Below, piece after piece: positions 1-8,197 of a stretch of 49,369 nucleotides of DNA (within the stretch, counting starts at the first letter, position 1; each line of letters begins with the position of its first letter). This DNA comes from Bacillota bacterium (GTDB lineage Bacteria; Bacillota; Clostridia; Lachnospirales; Cellulosilyticaceae). The stretch is from assembly GCA_023393125.1 (NCBI GenBank), contig JAEWMQ010000067.1, positions 1-49,369 of the forward strand. Reading direction: 5' to 3'. The notes beneath the pieces are model-generated. The model was given only the letters and a program-made list of their open reading frames with translations. It was not told where the DNA came from and searched no databases. Position numbers and translations under genes: made by a program.

Positions 1-814
1 CATCGATATCTCCTTCAGCAAAAGGTAATAGCATATCTTTTTCTAAAGTTTGATAGAGCATCATCTCAGCCTCTGACAAACTTACCTCTACTCTATTATC
101 AATTCGATTAGGCATTTTCAAATAATCACAAGCTTTCATGCTTATACAAATATCAGAGAGCTTTTCATAAATTTGCTCTTCTGCTCCTAGTTTTGGCTTA
201 TAACTAAAAATGACTTCTCGACTTCGCTTGTCTGGTTCAAAATAGGTGTTTCTGTATTGTCCAATGAACTTACCTAACCTTTCCCCCATATCTAGCAAAT
301 AGATTTCAGCCCATAAGTCCATTAAACCATTAGGAGCAGGAGTGCCTGTTAATCCTATGATTCTTTTAGTGAGTGGCCTAATTTTACGTAAAGCCTTAAA
401 CCTTTTAGAGCTATAAGATTTAAAGCTTGAAAGTTCATCAATAACCACCATATCAAAGTCCCATTTATGATTCTTAACTAGCCATTCTACATTTTCTCGG
501 TTAATGACATATAAAGAGGTTCTTGTTTCTATAGCTTTAAGTCTTTCCTTCTCAGATCCTAAAACTTTAGAAATAGTTAGGAGCTTAAGATGTTCCCATT
601 TCTCACATTCTTTACTCCAGGTATCTTGTGCTACTCTTAACGGAGCAATCACTAAAACCTTGTAAACCTTGAAGTGGTTATACATAAGCTCATTCAAAGC
701 TGTTAATGTAATAATGGTCTTACCGAGTCCACAGTCTAAAAACATTCCACAAATCTTATCTTTGATGATTCTACTCGTTGCATAGCTCTGATAGTCATGT
801 GGTACATATTTCAT
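1..814 (-). CDS. Phage-type SNF2/DEAD-like helicase, N-terminal part
   Basis: This is a DNA-dependent ATPase of superfamily 2. It starts at ATG 814-812 and runs off the left edge, leaving 271 readable codons. Visible motifs are Walker A GLGKT (residues 29-33), motif II DELSS with D126-E127, and motif III TGTPAPNG near residue 156. The form DELS followed by SSFKS is typical of the SNF2-like helicases found in phage replication modules, where they are thought to remodel or unwind DNA. The start overlaps the end of the VRR-NUC gene by 20 bases, so the two are probably translationally coupled. The second RecA-like domain is outside the window. The family is clear, but the exact substrate is not. 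Confidence 0.88.
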   Translation of the reverse strand, partial: MKYVPHDYQSYATSRIIKDKICGMFLDCGLGKTIITLTALNELMYNHFKVYKVLVIAPLRVAQDTWSKECEKWEHLKLLTISKVLGSEKERLKAIETRTSLYVINRENVEWLVKNHKWDFDMVVIDELSSFKSYSSKRFKALRKIRPLTKRIIGLTGTPAPNGLMDLWAEIYLLDMGERLGKFIGQYRNTYFEPDKRSREVIFSYKPKLGAEEQIYEKLSDICISMKACDYLKMPNRIDNRVEVSLSEAEMMLYQTLEKDMLLPFAEGDID

Positions 815-1079
815 CTAGTACTTCTCCTATCTGTTCTTTTCGATCAATGCAATAAACTAGAAAACCTAATGCTTCTAACTGTTTTTTTCGTTTTAGCTGA
901 AGCGGCCTCATCTTCTTGCCTTTAGCTTTTAGTTCAACAAATGCTATCTTCCCATGAGGGAGGAGCACCAAACGATCTGGTACTCCATTAACTCCTGGAG
1001 ATACAAACTTATAAGCTATTCCGCCTCTTGCCTTAACCATTTTAACAAAAGCTTGTTCTGTTCTACTTTCTTCTGCCAT
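795..1079 (-). CDS. VRR-NUC domain protein (phage nuclease)
   Basis: This small protein of 94 aa is essentially one VRR-NUC domain, a PD-(D/E)XK nuclease fold common in phage replication modules. The signature is visible as GVPDR (PD near residues 34-35) followed by FVELKAK (E49 and K51). An early Glu in TEQAF and a Gln after the lysine complete the usual set. The ATG at 1079 is preferred over an in-frame TTG one codon upstream, because GGAG lies 8 bases before the ATG. It lies between the small 38-aa ORF and the helicase and overlaps both. In related phages this domain sits beside the same SNF2-like helicase and they probably act together on branched DNA, which is inference. Confidence 0.85.
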   Translation of the reverse strand: MAEESRTEQAFVKMVKARGGIAYKFVSPGVNGVPDRLVLLPHGKIAFVELKAKGKKMRPLQLKRKKQLEALGFLVYCIDRKEQIGEVLDEICTT

Positions 1080-1179
1080 CAAGCTTTCTCCAAAGTTTTT
1101 TAATAGCTTTTTTGATATGAATCACTAGTTTACCAATCACTCTTAATTTGTTTTCACACCATCTATAAATTCTTTTCAT
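1063..1179 (-). CDS. Small basic protein, 38 aa
   Basis: This short ORF starts at ATG 1179 and ends at TAG 1063-1065. It has a good ribosome binding site (AAAGGAG, 8-9 bases upstream) and overlaps the VRR-NUC start. The product is very basic and starts MKRIYRWCENKLRVIGK, then IHIKKAIKKLWRKL. It could form an amphipathic helix or bind nucleic acid. I recognise no family. Placement inside a gap-free operon and the clear SD support translation. The lack of a known homologue keeps confidence moderate. Confidence 0.5.
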   Translation of the reverse strand: MKRIYRWCENKLRVIGKLVIHIKKAIKKLWRKLDGRRK

Positions 1180-1235
1180 GTCTCATTTCTCCTTTGATTT
1201 TTTATCATGCGTTGCCAATGTTTCCATTTAGCCAT
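1176..1235 (-). CDS. Very small ORF, 19 aa
   Basis: The ORF runs from ATG 1235 to TGA 1176-1178. Its TGA overlaps the ATG of the following 38-aa ORF in an ATGA arrangement. AAGGA precedes the ATG by only about 4 bases, which is shorter than ideal. The product is MAKWKHWQRMIKNQRRNET, basic and tryptophan-rich. It may be a real phage micro-protein or only a leader that couples translation of the next ORF. Confidence 0.25.
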   Translation of the reverse strand: MAKWKHWQRMIKNQRRNET

Positions 1236-1245
1236 TAAATCCTTA

Positions 1246-1460
1246 TACGCGTGTATATGCGTGTTGCGTGCGCTCTTTCTTTATTATATATATATTATTA
1301 TTAATAGTAATTTTTGAGCAACTAAGCTACAGATAACTGCTATCCTTTGATAGAAGCTAATTTGAATGGTTGCCATAACAAATAATGTAGCAACACTTTT
1401 TAGCAACACAGCAACTTTTTTAATTTATTTTAACGGCAACGTAGCAACTTCTATTGCAAC
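1246..1460. other. Repeat-rich noncoding block, candidate replication origin
   Basis: This block lies between the primase-helicase stop and the small ORFs. Three GCGTG motifs stand at 1249, 1259 and 1266. They are followed by a 35-base stretch (1281-1315) with a single G and otherwise only A/T. Seven GCAAC motifs then follow, at 1318, 1390, 1403, 1411, 1436, 1444 and 1456, several in the longer form TAGCAAC. Repeats beside an AT-rich block next to replication genes resemble iterons with an unwinding element. No known origin sequence is recognised, so the role is inference. Confidence 0.4.
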
Positions 1461-3814
1461 ATATCTTCAGTTACATAACCATTAACAATTCCGTAAATAG
1501 GAAAACGTATCTTGCTATCGTATTTCTTCCAATTTTTTATCCTACTCATAATAGCTCGTATCTCATTACCATCTAATCGTTTAAGATTGGCTTGTTCTTT
1601 ACCAAAGCATTCGCACCAGATTTCCATTACACAAACTCTGGTACGTTTAACTGTTCCTAATTCCTTAGTACCAAATTCGCCACCATTTAGAAAGCTTCTA
1701 CGTTCATAGAGGTCCATGTTTGCCCAGCTCTCTGGTAAGAGCTTATTAAGGTATTCGCTTACTAACGATTCTCGTTCATCAGCTTCCATGGCTTCGGCTT
1801 GTTCTTCTATTGCTGCCTCTGATAAGCCATCTTCCAAATGAAGTTGTTCACCCTCCTTATAAAGTTTTAGCGTTTCGGCCCATAGTTGTTTGATTTCATA
1901 AGTTGAAATCTCCCAAGGCTTTTTAGCACTTTGCCCTTTTACTTTCATAGGCCAAAATCTGCGATTACCTGTGGTATCTCTTAAATAACCGTTTTCAGCA
2001 TTAGTGGTTCCAATGAAGATGCATTGACGTGGATGAGGAGTAGGACGCCTTCCAAAGCTAGCTCTATAAATATCATTCTGTCTGGATAAGAAGCTTCTTA
2101 GAGTTTCAACATCAGCTTTTCTAAGTCCAGCTAACTCGCCTATTTCTAAAATCCAATAACCCTGTAATTTCTCAGCAGCAGTCTTATCATGCGTATCTGC
2201 AAGTTGCAAGCTATCAGAGAACCACTCTCCAGCAAGCTTAGCAATAAGTGTACTTTTACCTATTCCTTGGGGGCCATTTAAAACTAAGATAGTGTCATAC
2301 TTACATCCTGGATTGAGTACTCTAGCTACTGCCGCGCATAAAACCTTTCTAGTTACTGCACGAACATATGGGCTGTCTTCTGCTCCTAAATAATCAACAA
2401 GTAAGGTTTCAACCCTATCGATACCATCCCACTCTGGCAAACTCTGCAAATAACGTCTAATAGGATGATAAGAACGATCATCGGTTACCTTTGTTACTGC
2501 TGTTAAATAGTTTTGTTTGCTAAAGGTACCATAGTGCAAATCAACATAACTCATGAGCTGTGCATCATCAGCATCTCTCCAGAACTTACTGGGATGCTTC
2601 CAAGGCACTTCACCTATAATCTCCATACCGTCACTGAACTGATTAAAGACAATATGCTTTAAATGCTCATCATGCTGTAAAATCAGAATCAAGTTTTTAA
2701 GGTTATTAACCACTTGCCCACTTTTACTAACTGTTAACTTCTCTTGCCACTTATCATCTATAGCATCAAACTCCTCTTCCACCTGTCCCATACGTTCTCG
2801 TACTACTTGACCTTTAACCACATCATCCTTGGTACAAAACTCCACCATAGCCTTATAGGAGGGGAGCTTAGAAGGCACTGTGCCTTCTGGTACCTCTATA
2901 TCTAATTCTCTAAAGAGGTGAATCCTAACTAGGTCAAAGGCATTACAAAGTTTTCCACTAGCTGGATCAGTAGCATGATGTGAATAAGCGAACTTATCAT
3001 CATAAATTACTACACCTGCTGTACTTTCTCCTGCAAGGTAATCATACCTATCAGGCACTATACTTGGCTTATAAATATCCCCCAAGAACTTTTCGATAGC
3101 ATCTTGAATAGAATAAGTTCTACAAAAGGTACCAATAATGCCTTCCTTCTCTAATGGATCTGATTGCTTAGAAATATGCTTCTTAACAACGATGGTTTGT
3201 CTTGAAGAAACAGGCCAAGTTGAGCTATCTCTCCAATTTTCATAACGTGCTAATACCTTATCTGGATCTAGCCATATACCCTTCTGCTCTTTAAAGATAA
3301 ATACTCCATCACAAGAGGTACTAGGCCAGTACATCAGCCTTACGGGTTCATAGGTTGTATCATCAAATTGGTCAATACCAATATCTTTAGCCACCATTCT
3401 GCCAATAGCTGAATACTCATCAGCTGTCACTGTTCTTGCAAGAGGAATAACTAGTCTTAATCTTGGATGCTCTGGCGTGTGTTTATGAGTAGAATAGATG
3501 CAACAAGTAAAATCATAGAACAGTTCTATCTGCTCCCATATATCTTTTAGTGCATCATCCATATCCAGTGTCAGCATAGAACGGTATTCCACATAACCAT
3601 TTTTCCGTTTACCCTCTTTGAGTCTCCCGCCTACAAAGCCACCAATATCTTTTATAGCATCCTGTTTCATCTTGGAGAGTAGTCTATATTCAGCTACTGA
3701 CTCACTGGTACGATACGTTTGACTCACACGCTCGGTAAAAGCTTCCCAAGTAAACTCCTGGTGCTTCCACACTTTATCCTTTCTACTATTTCCAATAGCA
3801 ATTGTGAACTTCAT
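1451..3814 (-). CDS. AEP primase fused to VirE-type helicase
   Basis: This 787-aa protein combines an archaeo-eukaryotic-type primase with a superfamily 3/VirE-like ATPase. Primase motifs are LTLDMDD (D84, D86), STHKH (H110) and a later FDD around 150-152. The helicase part has Walker A GPQGIGKST (514-522), Walker B ILEIGE (555-560), a TTN sensor (603-605) and RRF near 618-620, all typical of phage virulence-associated E proteins. It probably lays down primers and unwinds DNA during replication of the element. It starts 18 bases after the polymerase stop, with AAAGGAG upstream of the ATG. Length and motif order are complete and no damage is seen. Confidence 0.9.
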   Translation of the reverse strand: MKFTIAIGNSRKDKVWKHQEFTWEAFTERVSQTYRTSESVAEYRLLSKMKQDAIKDIGGFVGGRLKEGKRKNGYVEYRSMLTLDMDDALKDIWEQIELFYDFTCCIYSTHKHTPEHPRLRLVIPLARTVTADEYSAIGRMVAKDIGIDQFDDTTYEPVRLMYWPSTSCDGVFIFKEQKGIWLDPDKVLARYENWRDSSTWPVSSRQTIVVKKHISKQSDPLEKEGIIGTFCRTYSIQDAIEKFLGDIYKPSIVPDRYDYLAGESTAGVVIYDDKFAYSHHATDPASGKLCNAFDLVRIHLFRELDIEVPEGTVPSKLPSYKAMVEFCTKDDVVKGQVVRERMGQVEEEFDAIDDKWQEKLTVSKSGQVVNNLKNLILILQHDEHLKHIVFNQFSDGMEIIGEVPWKHPSKFWRDADDAQLMSYVDLHYGTFSKQNYLTAVTKVTDDRSYHPIRRYLQSLPEWDGIDRVETLLVDYLGAEDSPYVRAVTRKVLCAAVARVLNPGCKYDTILVLNGPQGIGKSTLIAKLAGEWFSDSLQLADTHDKTAAEKLQGYWILEIGELAGLRKADVETLRSFLSRQNDIYRASFGRRPTPHPRQCIFIGTTNAENGYLRDTTGNRRFWPMKVKGQSAKKPWEISTYEIKQLWAETLKLYKEGEQLHLEDGLSEAAIEEQAEAMEADERESLVSEYLNKLLPESWANMDLYERRSFLNGGEFGTKELGTVKRTRVCVMEIWCECFGKEQANLKRLDGNEIRAIMSRIKNWKKYDSKIRFPIYGIVNGYVTEDMLQ

Positions 3815-3832
3815 TTTAGTCTCCTTTGCTGC

Positions 3833-5770
3833 TTAATCTTTCTTGTAATACATACATTCAAAACCATCTGCTCTAAGCGGTAAATCTTCTGCCCACATAG
3901 GTGGAATAGCCATCACCTCACAAAGTTCTTCTAAAGAACCTGTTCCCAGTGGTGCTTCAACTATCACCTCATCATGAACGTGCATCACAATCTCATAGCC
4001 TCTATCCCTTATGGCAAGCATAGCTTCAGCCAATAAATCCCTTGCTGCTGCCTGTACAATGTTTTCTACAAGCTTAGGGCCATAGGTTTCAATACGACAC
4101 CAATGCTTGTTCTCACCTATTCCTTCATAAGTAAGACCTTCTCTACCAAACTTGTTTATTTCAATTCTAGGCCTAATATAAGAAAGTCTTCGTCCTGAAG
4201 GTAAAGTAATAAAAAGAATACCTCTTTCATAATAAAAAGCCAACTTACCTATAGTTTGTGGTGCTCTTTCCTTGACTGCCTTAAGTGCTGCTTTACCTAC
4301 AACCCACCATAGCTTTGTAATATTTGGGTTAGCTTCACGCCAAGTAGTAACAAGTGGATTAAGTTCATTTTCATCTAATCCCATTTCTAAAGCACCCATA
4401 GAGGTTAAAGCTCCTACACTCCCACCATAGCCAAGGGCCAGTTCTGCAATCTTCCCTTTCTGCCTTAAGGGGCTACCTTTGGTAATTTCCTCTATAGATA
4501 CTTTAAACATCTGAGAAGCAGAGGCTTCATAAATCTTGCCATGTGTCTTGAAAACATCCAATCTCCATGCTTCATTTGCCAGCCAGGCAATCACCCTAGC
4601 TTCAATAGCAGAGAAATCAGCTACAATGAAACGACTTCCCCTAGTAGGAATAAAAGCTGTACGGATAAGCTCTGAAAGTACGTTAGGTACACTATCATAA
4701 AGTAGTTCCAATGTTTCTAGGTCACCTTGTTTCACTAAAGTTCTCGCTAATGTTAAGTCCTTTAAATGGTTCTGAGGTAAGTTATGAACCTGCACTAACC
4801 TTCCAGCCCATCTTCCTGTTCGATTCGCTCCATAAAACTGCAATAACCCACGCACTCTTTTATCAGGACAAATAGCTCTATCAATGGCTTCATACTTCTT
4901 TACAGAGGTCTTTGCAAGTTCTAACCTCATTTCTAGCAATTGTTTAATTTGACCTGTAGTACAAGTTACCAATTCTCCAACTGACTTTTTCGACAAACTT
5001 TTTATACTCAAATCATTATCAGATAACCATGTCTTTAACTGAGCGACACTGTTTGGATTATCTAATCCAGTCAAGACTTGAGCACATCTAGTTACCTTCT
5101 CTTTATATTTACTATCACCCTTGATAGCATTTTTCACGAGCTGGGTATCAACTAAAATACCTCTATCATTAATTTCTTGATCTAACACATAAAGCTTTTG
5201 TTCTGTTTCACTAATAGGATAAGACACTAGCTTTTTACGAATAGCTCTTTCTACTTCTACATCACGTTTACAGTAATATTTAAACAGTTCCCATTTCTCC
5301 TGAGCATGTCTAGGTAAATTCCTTGTTCTATTTTCATTAGATTTTGTTGGCTTACAAGGCATACAAAAATATCTAATTAGCTCTTTACCTTCCTTGAGTT
5401 TCTGCTTTTCCAGTCCTAGTGCTTCTCCCACGGCCTCAAGAGATAAGGGGAGACTCAGCATAGCAGCTTGGACCTCTGTACAACGCCAGTCTTCTGCCGT
5501 GAGTTGAATACCTAAATACCTTGATAAAGCAGTTCGTTCAAAGCTAGCATTAAAAGCTGCCTTAATAATGGATTTCTCCTGAATAGCTGACAATACTTTA
5601 TTAGGTACAGTTTCACCCTGTGCTAAATCAACGATCTCTACTTCTTCCTCATCAAATGAATAAGCTAGGAGCAATATTTCAAAGTCTGTAGCAGAGGTAT
5701 ATGCATATACCCCTGCTTTAGTTAAATTTACACTGCTATAGGTTTCTAGGTCTAAAGCTAACATTCTCAT
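3833..5770 (-). CDS. Phage family A DNA polymerase with 3'-5' exonuclease domain
   Basis: This 645-aa replicative polymerase belongs to family A. The N-terminal exonuclease has ALDLET (D7, E9), FNASFE (73-78, in place of the usual FD) and YYCKRD (D170). The polymerase half has GRWAGR (319-324), motif A ADFSAIEAR (D385), motif B RQKGKIAELALGYGG (436-450) and motif C HVHDE (597-601). All catalytic positions are present. It starts with an ATGA overlap with the DUF2815 gene and precedes the primase-helicase. DUF2800, DUF2815, polymerase and VirE in this order form a widespread Firmicutes phage replication cassette. Confidence 0.93.
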   Translation of the reverse strand: MRMLALDLETYSSVNLTKAGVYAYTSATDFEILLLAYSFDEEEVEIVDLAQGETVPNKVLSAIQEKSIIKAAFNASFERTALSRYLGIQLTAEDWRCTEVQAAMLSLPLSLEAVGEALGLEKQKLKEGKELIRYFCMPCKPTKSNENRTRNLPRHAQEKWELFKYYCKRDVEVERAIRKKLVSYPISETEQKLYVLDQEINDRGILVDTQLVKNAIKGDSKYKEKVTRCAQVLTGLDNPNSVAQLKTWLSDNDLSIKSLSKKSVGELVTCTTGQIKQLLEMRLELAKTSVKKYEAIDRAICPDKRVRGLLQFYGANRTGRWAGRLVQVHNLPQNHLKDLTLARTLVKQGDLETLELLYDSVPNVLSELIRTAFIPTRGSRFIVADFSAIEARVIAWLANEAWRLDVFKTHGKIYEASASQMFKVSIEEITKGSPLRQKGKIAELALGYGGSVGALTSMGALEMGLDENELNPLVTTWREANPNITKLWWVVGKAALKAVKERAPQTIGKLAFYYERGILFITLPSGRRLSYIRPRIEINKFGREGLTYEGIGENKHWCRIETYGPKLVENIVQAAARDLLAEAMLAIRDRGYEIVMHVHDEVIVEAPLGTGSLEELCEVMAIPPMWAEDLPLRADGFECMYYKKD

Positions 5771-6294
5771 GATAAGAAGTCATCTTCTCCATAGGCTTCA
5801 AAATCATCTTCGGCTCTTGAATGACCGCTGAGTGGTTCACCGTCCTCTAACTTCTGTAGATTACCAAGACCACAAGCAATTCCCTTATTACCATTCTGAT
5901 TAAAGGCATAAAAGTTAATGCTTGCTCTACCATAGCACCCACTGTATACTTCATTAGGATCTAAAATAGGTTTTACCTTCTTATCTACAATCTGTGGTTT
6001 ATCTTTACTATTGGCATTGATAAAATAGCATCCTTGATAAGCTTCATCATCTGATCTATCGATATCGCCATCTCTTAGAGGTAGTTTAAGATTGGCTGGA
6101 ACCTTACCTCCAAACTTAGCAATACCTTCTTGCTTAGCCTCTTCCATAGCTACTTGAATTTCTTCGATGGTTTTAGCATCTGATTTAGGGATAATTAAAG
6201 ATACACTGTATTTTTCTTCACTTCCATTAATGCTCTTTGGTTCCCATATATTTGCATAACTAAATCTTACTTTGCCAGTTACTACTTTGCTCAT
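5767..6294 (-). CDS. DUF2815 family protein, probable ssDNA-binding protein
   Basis: This 175-aa protein matches the DUF2815 family in length and pattern. It begins MSKVVTGKVRFSYANIWEPK and has mid-protein segments such as DEAYQGCYFINA and VYSGCYGRASINFYAF. The very acidic tail (EDDFEAYGEDDF) resembles the C-termini by which single-stranded DNA-binding proteins recruit partners. The family is thought to be an OB-fold, T7 gp2.5-like binder. It starts in a TAATG overlap with the DUF2800 gene and ends in an ATGA overlap with the polymerase. Family assignment is firm; the ssDNA role rests on context and the tail. Confidence 0.85.
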   Translation of the reverse strand: MSKVVTGKVRFSYANIWEPKSINGSEEKYSVSLIIPKSDAKTIEEIQVAMEEAKQEGIAKFGGKVPANLKLPLRDGDIDRSDDEAYQGCYFINANSKDKPQIVDKKVKPILDPNEVYSGCYGRASINFYAFNQNGNKGIACGLGNLQKLEDGEPLSGHSRAEDDFEAYGEDDFLS

Positions 6295-7424
6295 TATTTT
6301 GTCTCCTCTTTAAAGTCATCTTTTACGGTGTTTTTAACATCTTGTCTCTTATCACTTATTGGAACTAAGGTTAATTTGCCTTGGGCTTTTTCTACCAATG
6401 ATCCTAAGAGGTCATTAAATACGTTTTTACCTAAGAGCTTCTCCATCTCACTTAATCCAAGCAGTGACTGTTTGTAAATATCTTTATAGCCAGCTTCTAC
6501 AAGTTTACTAATAACTTCTTGCTCACATTTGTATTTACGATTACTTCTACCTTCAACTAACTTATAACCTGACCACTCCTTGTTTTCATTTAAAGCTTTT
6601 TCAGTAGCATAGGCATAAATATCATTAGCCCAAGTTGCGAGTTTTTCAGCTAGGGGTAATATTTGAATAATCTCCTCATCTTCTAATAACGCAGGGAGTG
6701 CAAAGTCATACTGTGCTAGTTCTAAGAAATGCTCGGATCTAGCTCTACATACTTGCTTAGCTCTACAGAAACGACAGTGCTCTCCTGGTAAGAAGTCACC
6801 TTCTCCTTTATACGCCATGCTAGCTTTAGGCTTTAATTCTGTTTCAGCCCATTCAAGGAGCTCACTTGCTTTTATTTCATAACTAGAAATGTTCTCAAGC
6901 CTTGGTTGGCAGATGGTCATCCTAACTATCTCAATGTCATAGAGAACATCAAACAAAGTAAGTGCCCCTAAAGCATAAAGCTTCATCTGAGGATTATCTT
7001 TAGCTGATACTGATACTCCACGTCCATATTTAAGATCCACGATATCCAAGGTGCCATCTGCTACAATGATTAGATCTCCTGTTCCAAAACCCTCTGACAC
7101 ATAACAAGCATAATCTAAGCGTTGCTCCACTAAGATAAGTGGATCAGTACATGCTTCTCTTGCCTTTGCAATAAACTCTATAGCTAATGTCAGATAAACA
7201 TCCGTGTACTCTTCAAGTTCTTCGCTGTCATAATGGCTTATAGGTCTTTCTAGGCTTTCTCCTAAAAAGGTTCTAATCTTATATTCACCTAAAGCGTGAG
7301 CAGCCGTTCCCTCCTCTGCAAAGGTACTGGTGGTGTTTCCAAACTGTTCCTCTAATCTTGCTGAAGGTGTACAATGAAGCCATTTATGAGAACTAGATGC
7401 ACCCAGTAGTGCATGAGCTGGCAT
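6294..7424 (-). CDS. DUF2800 family, Cas4/RecB-like nuclease with four cysteines
   Basis: This 376-aa protein of the DUF2800 family has PD-(D/E)XK nuclease features. They are EEGTAAHAL (38-45, the RecB GxxxH-like motif), GTGDLIIV (D117), LDIVDLKYG (D130 and K132) and NPQMKLYALG (Gln 146). Cysteines at 18, 217, 220 and 226 fit the 4Fe-4S arrangement of Cas4 and AddB nucleases, with one Cys early and three late. The likely job is end processing or recombination during phage replication. It starts in TAATG overlap with the preceding small gene. The fold call is motif-based and the iron-sulphur cluster is inferred. Confidence 0.85.
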   Translation of the reverse strand: MPAHALLGASSSHKWLHCTPSARLEEQFGNTTSTFAEEGTAAHALGEYKIRTFLGESLERPISHYDSEELEEYTDVYLTLAIEFIAKAREACTDPLILVEQRLDYACYVSEGFGTGDLIIVADGTLDIVDLKYGRGVSVSAKDNPQMKLYALGALTLFDVLYDIEIVRMTICQPRLENISSYEIKASELLEWAETELKPKASMAYKGEGDFLPGEHCRFCRAKQVCRARSEHFLELAQYDFALPALLEDEEIIQILPLAEKLATWANDIYAYATEKALNENKEWSGYKLVEGRSNRKYKCEQEVISKLVEAGYKDIYKQSLLGLSEMEKLLGKNVFNDLLGSLVEKAQGKLTLVPISDKRQDVKNTVKDDFKEETK

Positions 7425-7681
7425 TAAAGAGCTTTCACTTCATTAAGAAGTGCCTCATAACAAGTAGGCTCCAAGTCTGTTAACTTATCAGCACCATACT
7501 TTTCAATAAGTGCTCTAATCTCAGGACCTTTTCCAGCTTGTGACTTCTCAGCAAGTACTGATCTAACTTCTTCTATTGAAATAGCTTTCTTTTCTGATGC
7601 TACGTTAAATAAACTATCAATATGCTCTGCTAGTTTGTAAAGATCCTTTGCTACTTGTAAAATCAGTTCATCTTGTTTCAT
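7424..7681 (-). CDS. Conserved phage hypothetical protein, 85 aa
   Basis: This small, mostly helical, charged protein begins MKQDELILQVAKDLYKLAEH. The C-terminal half (KGPEIRALIEKYGADKLTD) resembles short phage proteins sometimes labelled rRNA biogenesis protein Rrp5-like, a label without functional support. Its start overlaps the end of the DUF4406-like gene by 14 bases, with GGAG 11 bases upstream, and its stop overlaps the DUF2800 start. The position is conserved in this type of replication cassette, which suggests a replication accessory role. I cannot name a function. Confidence 0.75.
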   Translation of the reverse strand: MKQDELILQVAKDLYKLAEHIDSLFNVASEKKAISIEEVRSVLAEKSQAGKGPEIRALIEKYGADKLTDLEPTCYEALLNEVKAL

Positions 7682-8006
7682 GATTGGTCAGCTCCTCACA
7701 TTTGTCATTAAAGTACTTAATCGGCATATCCATTTTTCTTGCTGCTTCGATTTCTACGCGCATGCCTTCTGTAGTTTGATTGCCAAACACCCAGAGCTCT
7801 TCACAATGAGATAATAGATGAAGTCCCAAAACAATACCTGCTTGGCGTTCCTCACTAATGCTCTCATCTAAGAACTGAGTATTATGAAGGTGTGGAGCAA
7901 ATGGAACGGTTCCTTGGGTATAAGCAAAGCGACAATAAGCCTGTGCACTTAAGGTGTTACGTTCAATATCTCCTCTATAAGGAGAACAGATAAAAACTAG
8001 TTTCAT
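7668..8006 (-). CDS. DUF4406/DUF7768-like protein, nucleoside deoxyribosyltransferase fold
   Basis: The protein is 112 aa. The opening KLVFICSPYRGD, then VPFAPHLHNTQFLDE, a helix around LGLHLLSHCEELWVFG and finally GMRVEIEAARK match the small DUF4406-type proteins. These share the fold of nucleoside 2-deoxyribosyltransferases. The motifs CSPYRG and GM.xEIE correspond to the ligand-binding loop and the catalytic Glu region of that superfamily. In phages it may act in nucleotide metabolism. It overlaps the upstream 47-aa gene by an ATGA junction and ends inside the next gene. Superfamily is fairly sure; substrate unknown. Confidence 0.8.
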   Translation of the reverse strand: MKLVFICSPYRGDIERNTLSAQAYCRFAYTQGTVPFAPHLHNTQFLDESISEERQAGIVLGLHLLSHCEELWVFGNQTTEGMRVEIEAARKMDMPIKYFNDKCEELTNHETR

Positions 8007-8146
8007 TGCTGTAGTGCCTCCTTTGGTTGGATAATTTTGAGTAACTTGGTAAGTTTGGTAGCTAATTCTGTTTCTTCAGGCTTACTTTCTTTAACTGCAA
8101 TGTGATTAGACTGTAATCCAGAAATAGTAATCGTAATGGTTTGCAT
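8003..8146 (-). CDS. Small phage protein, 47 aa
   Basis: This short gene runs from ATG 8146 to TGA 8003-8005. It has one of the best ribosome binding sites in the region (GAGGAGGT, 7-8 bases upstream) and an ATGA overlap with the next gene. The product begins MQTITITISGLQSNHIAVKE and continues with a helical, charged C-terminus. The N-terminal alternating pattern suggests a beta strand. I recognise no family. Tight packing on both sides and the SD make it very likely to be translated. Confidence 0.7.
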   Translation of the reverse strand: MQTITITISGLQSNHIAVKESKPEETELATKLTKLLKIIQPKEALQQ

Positions 8147-8197
8147 TTTGTTCACCTCCTCGGGACTAATTATTAGAGGTCAAAATAAATTCCTCTA

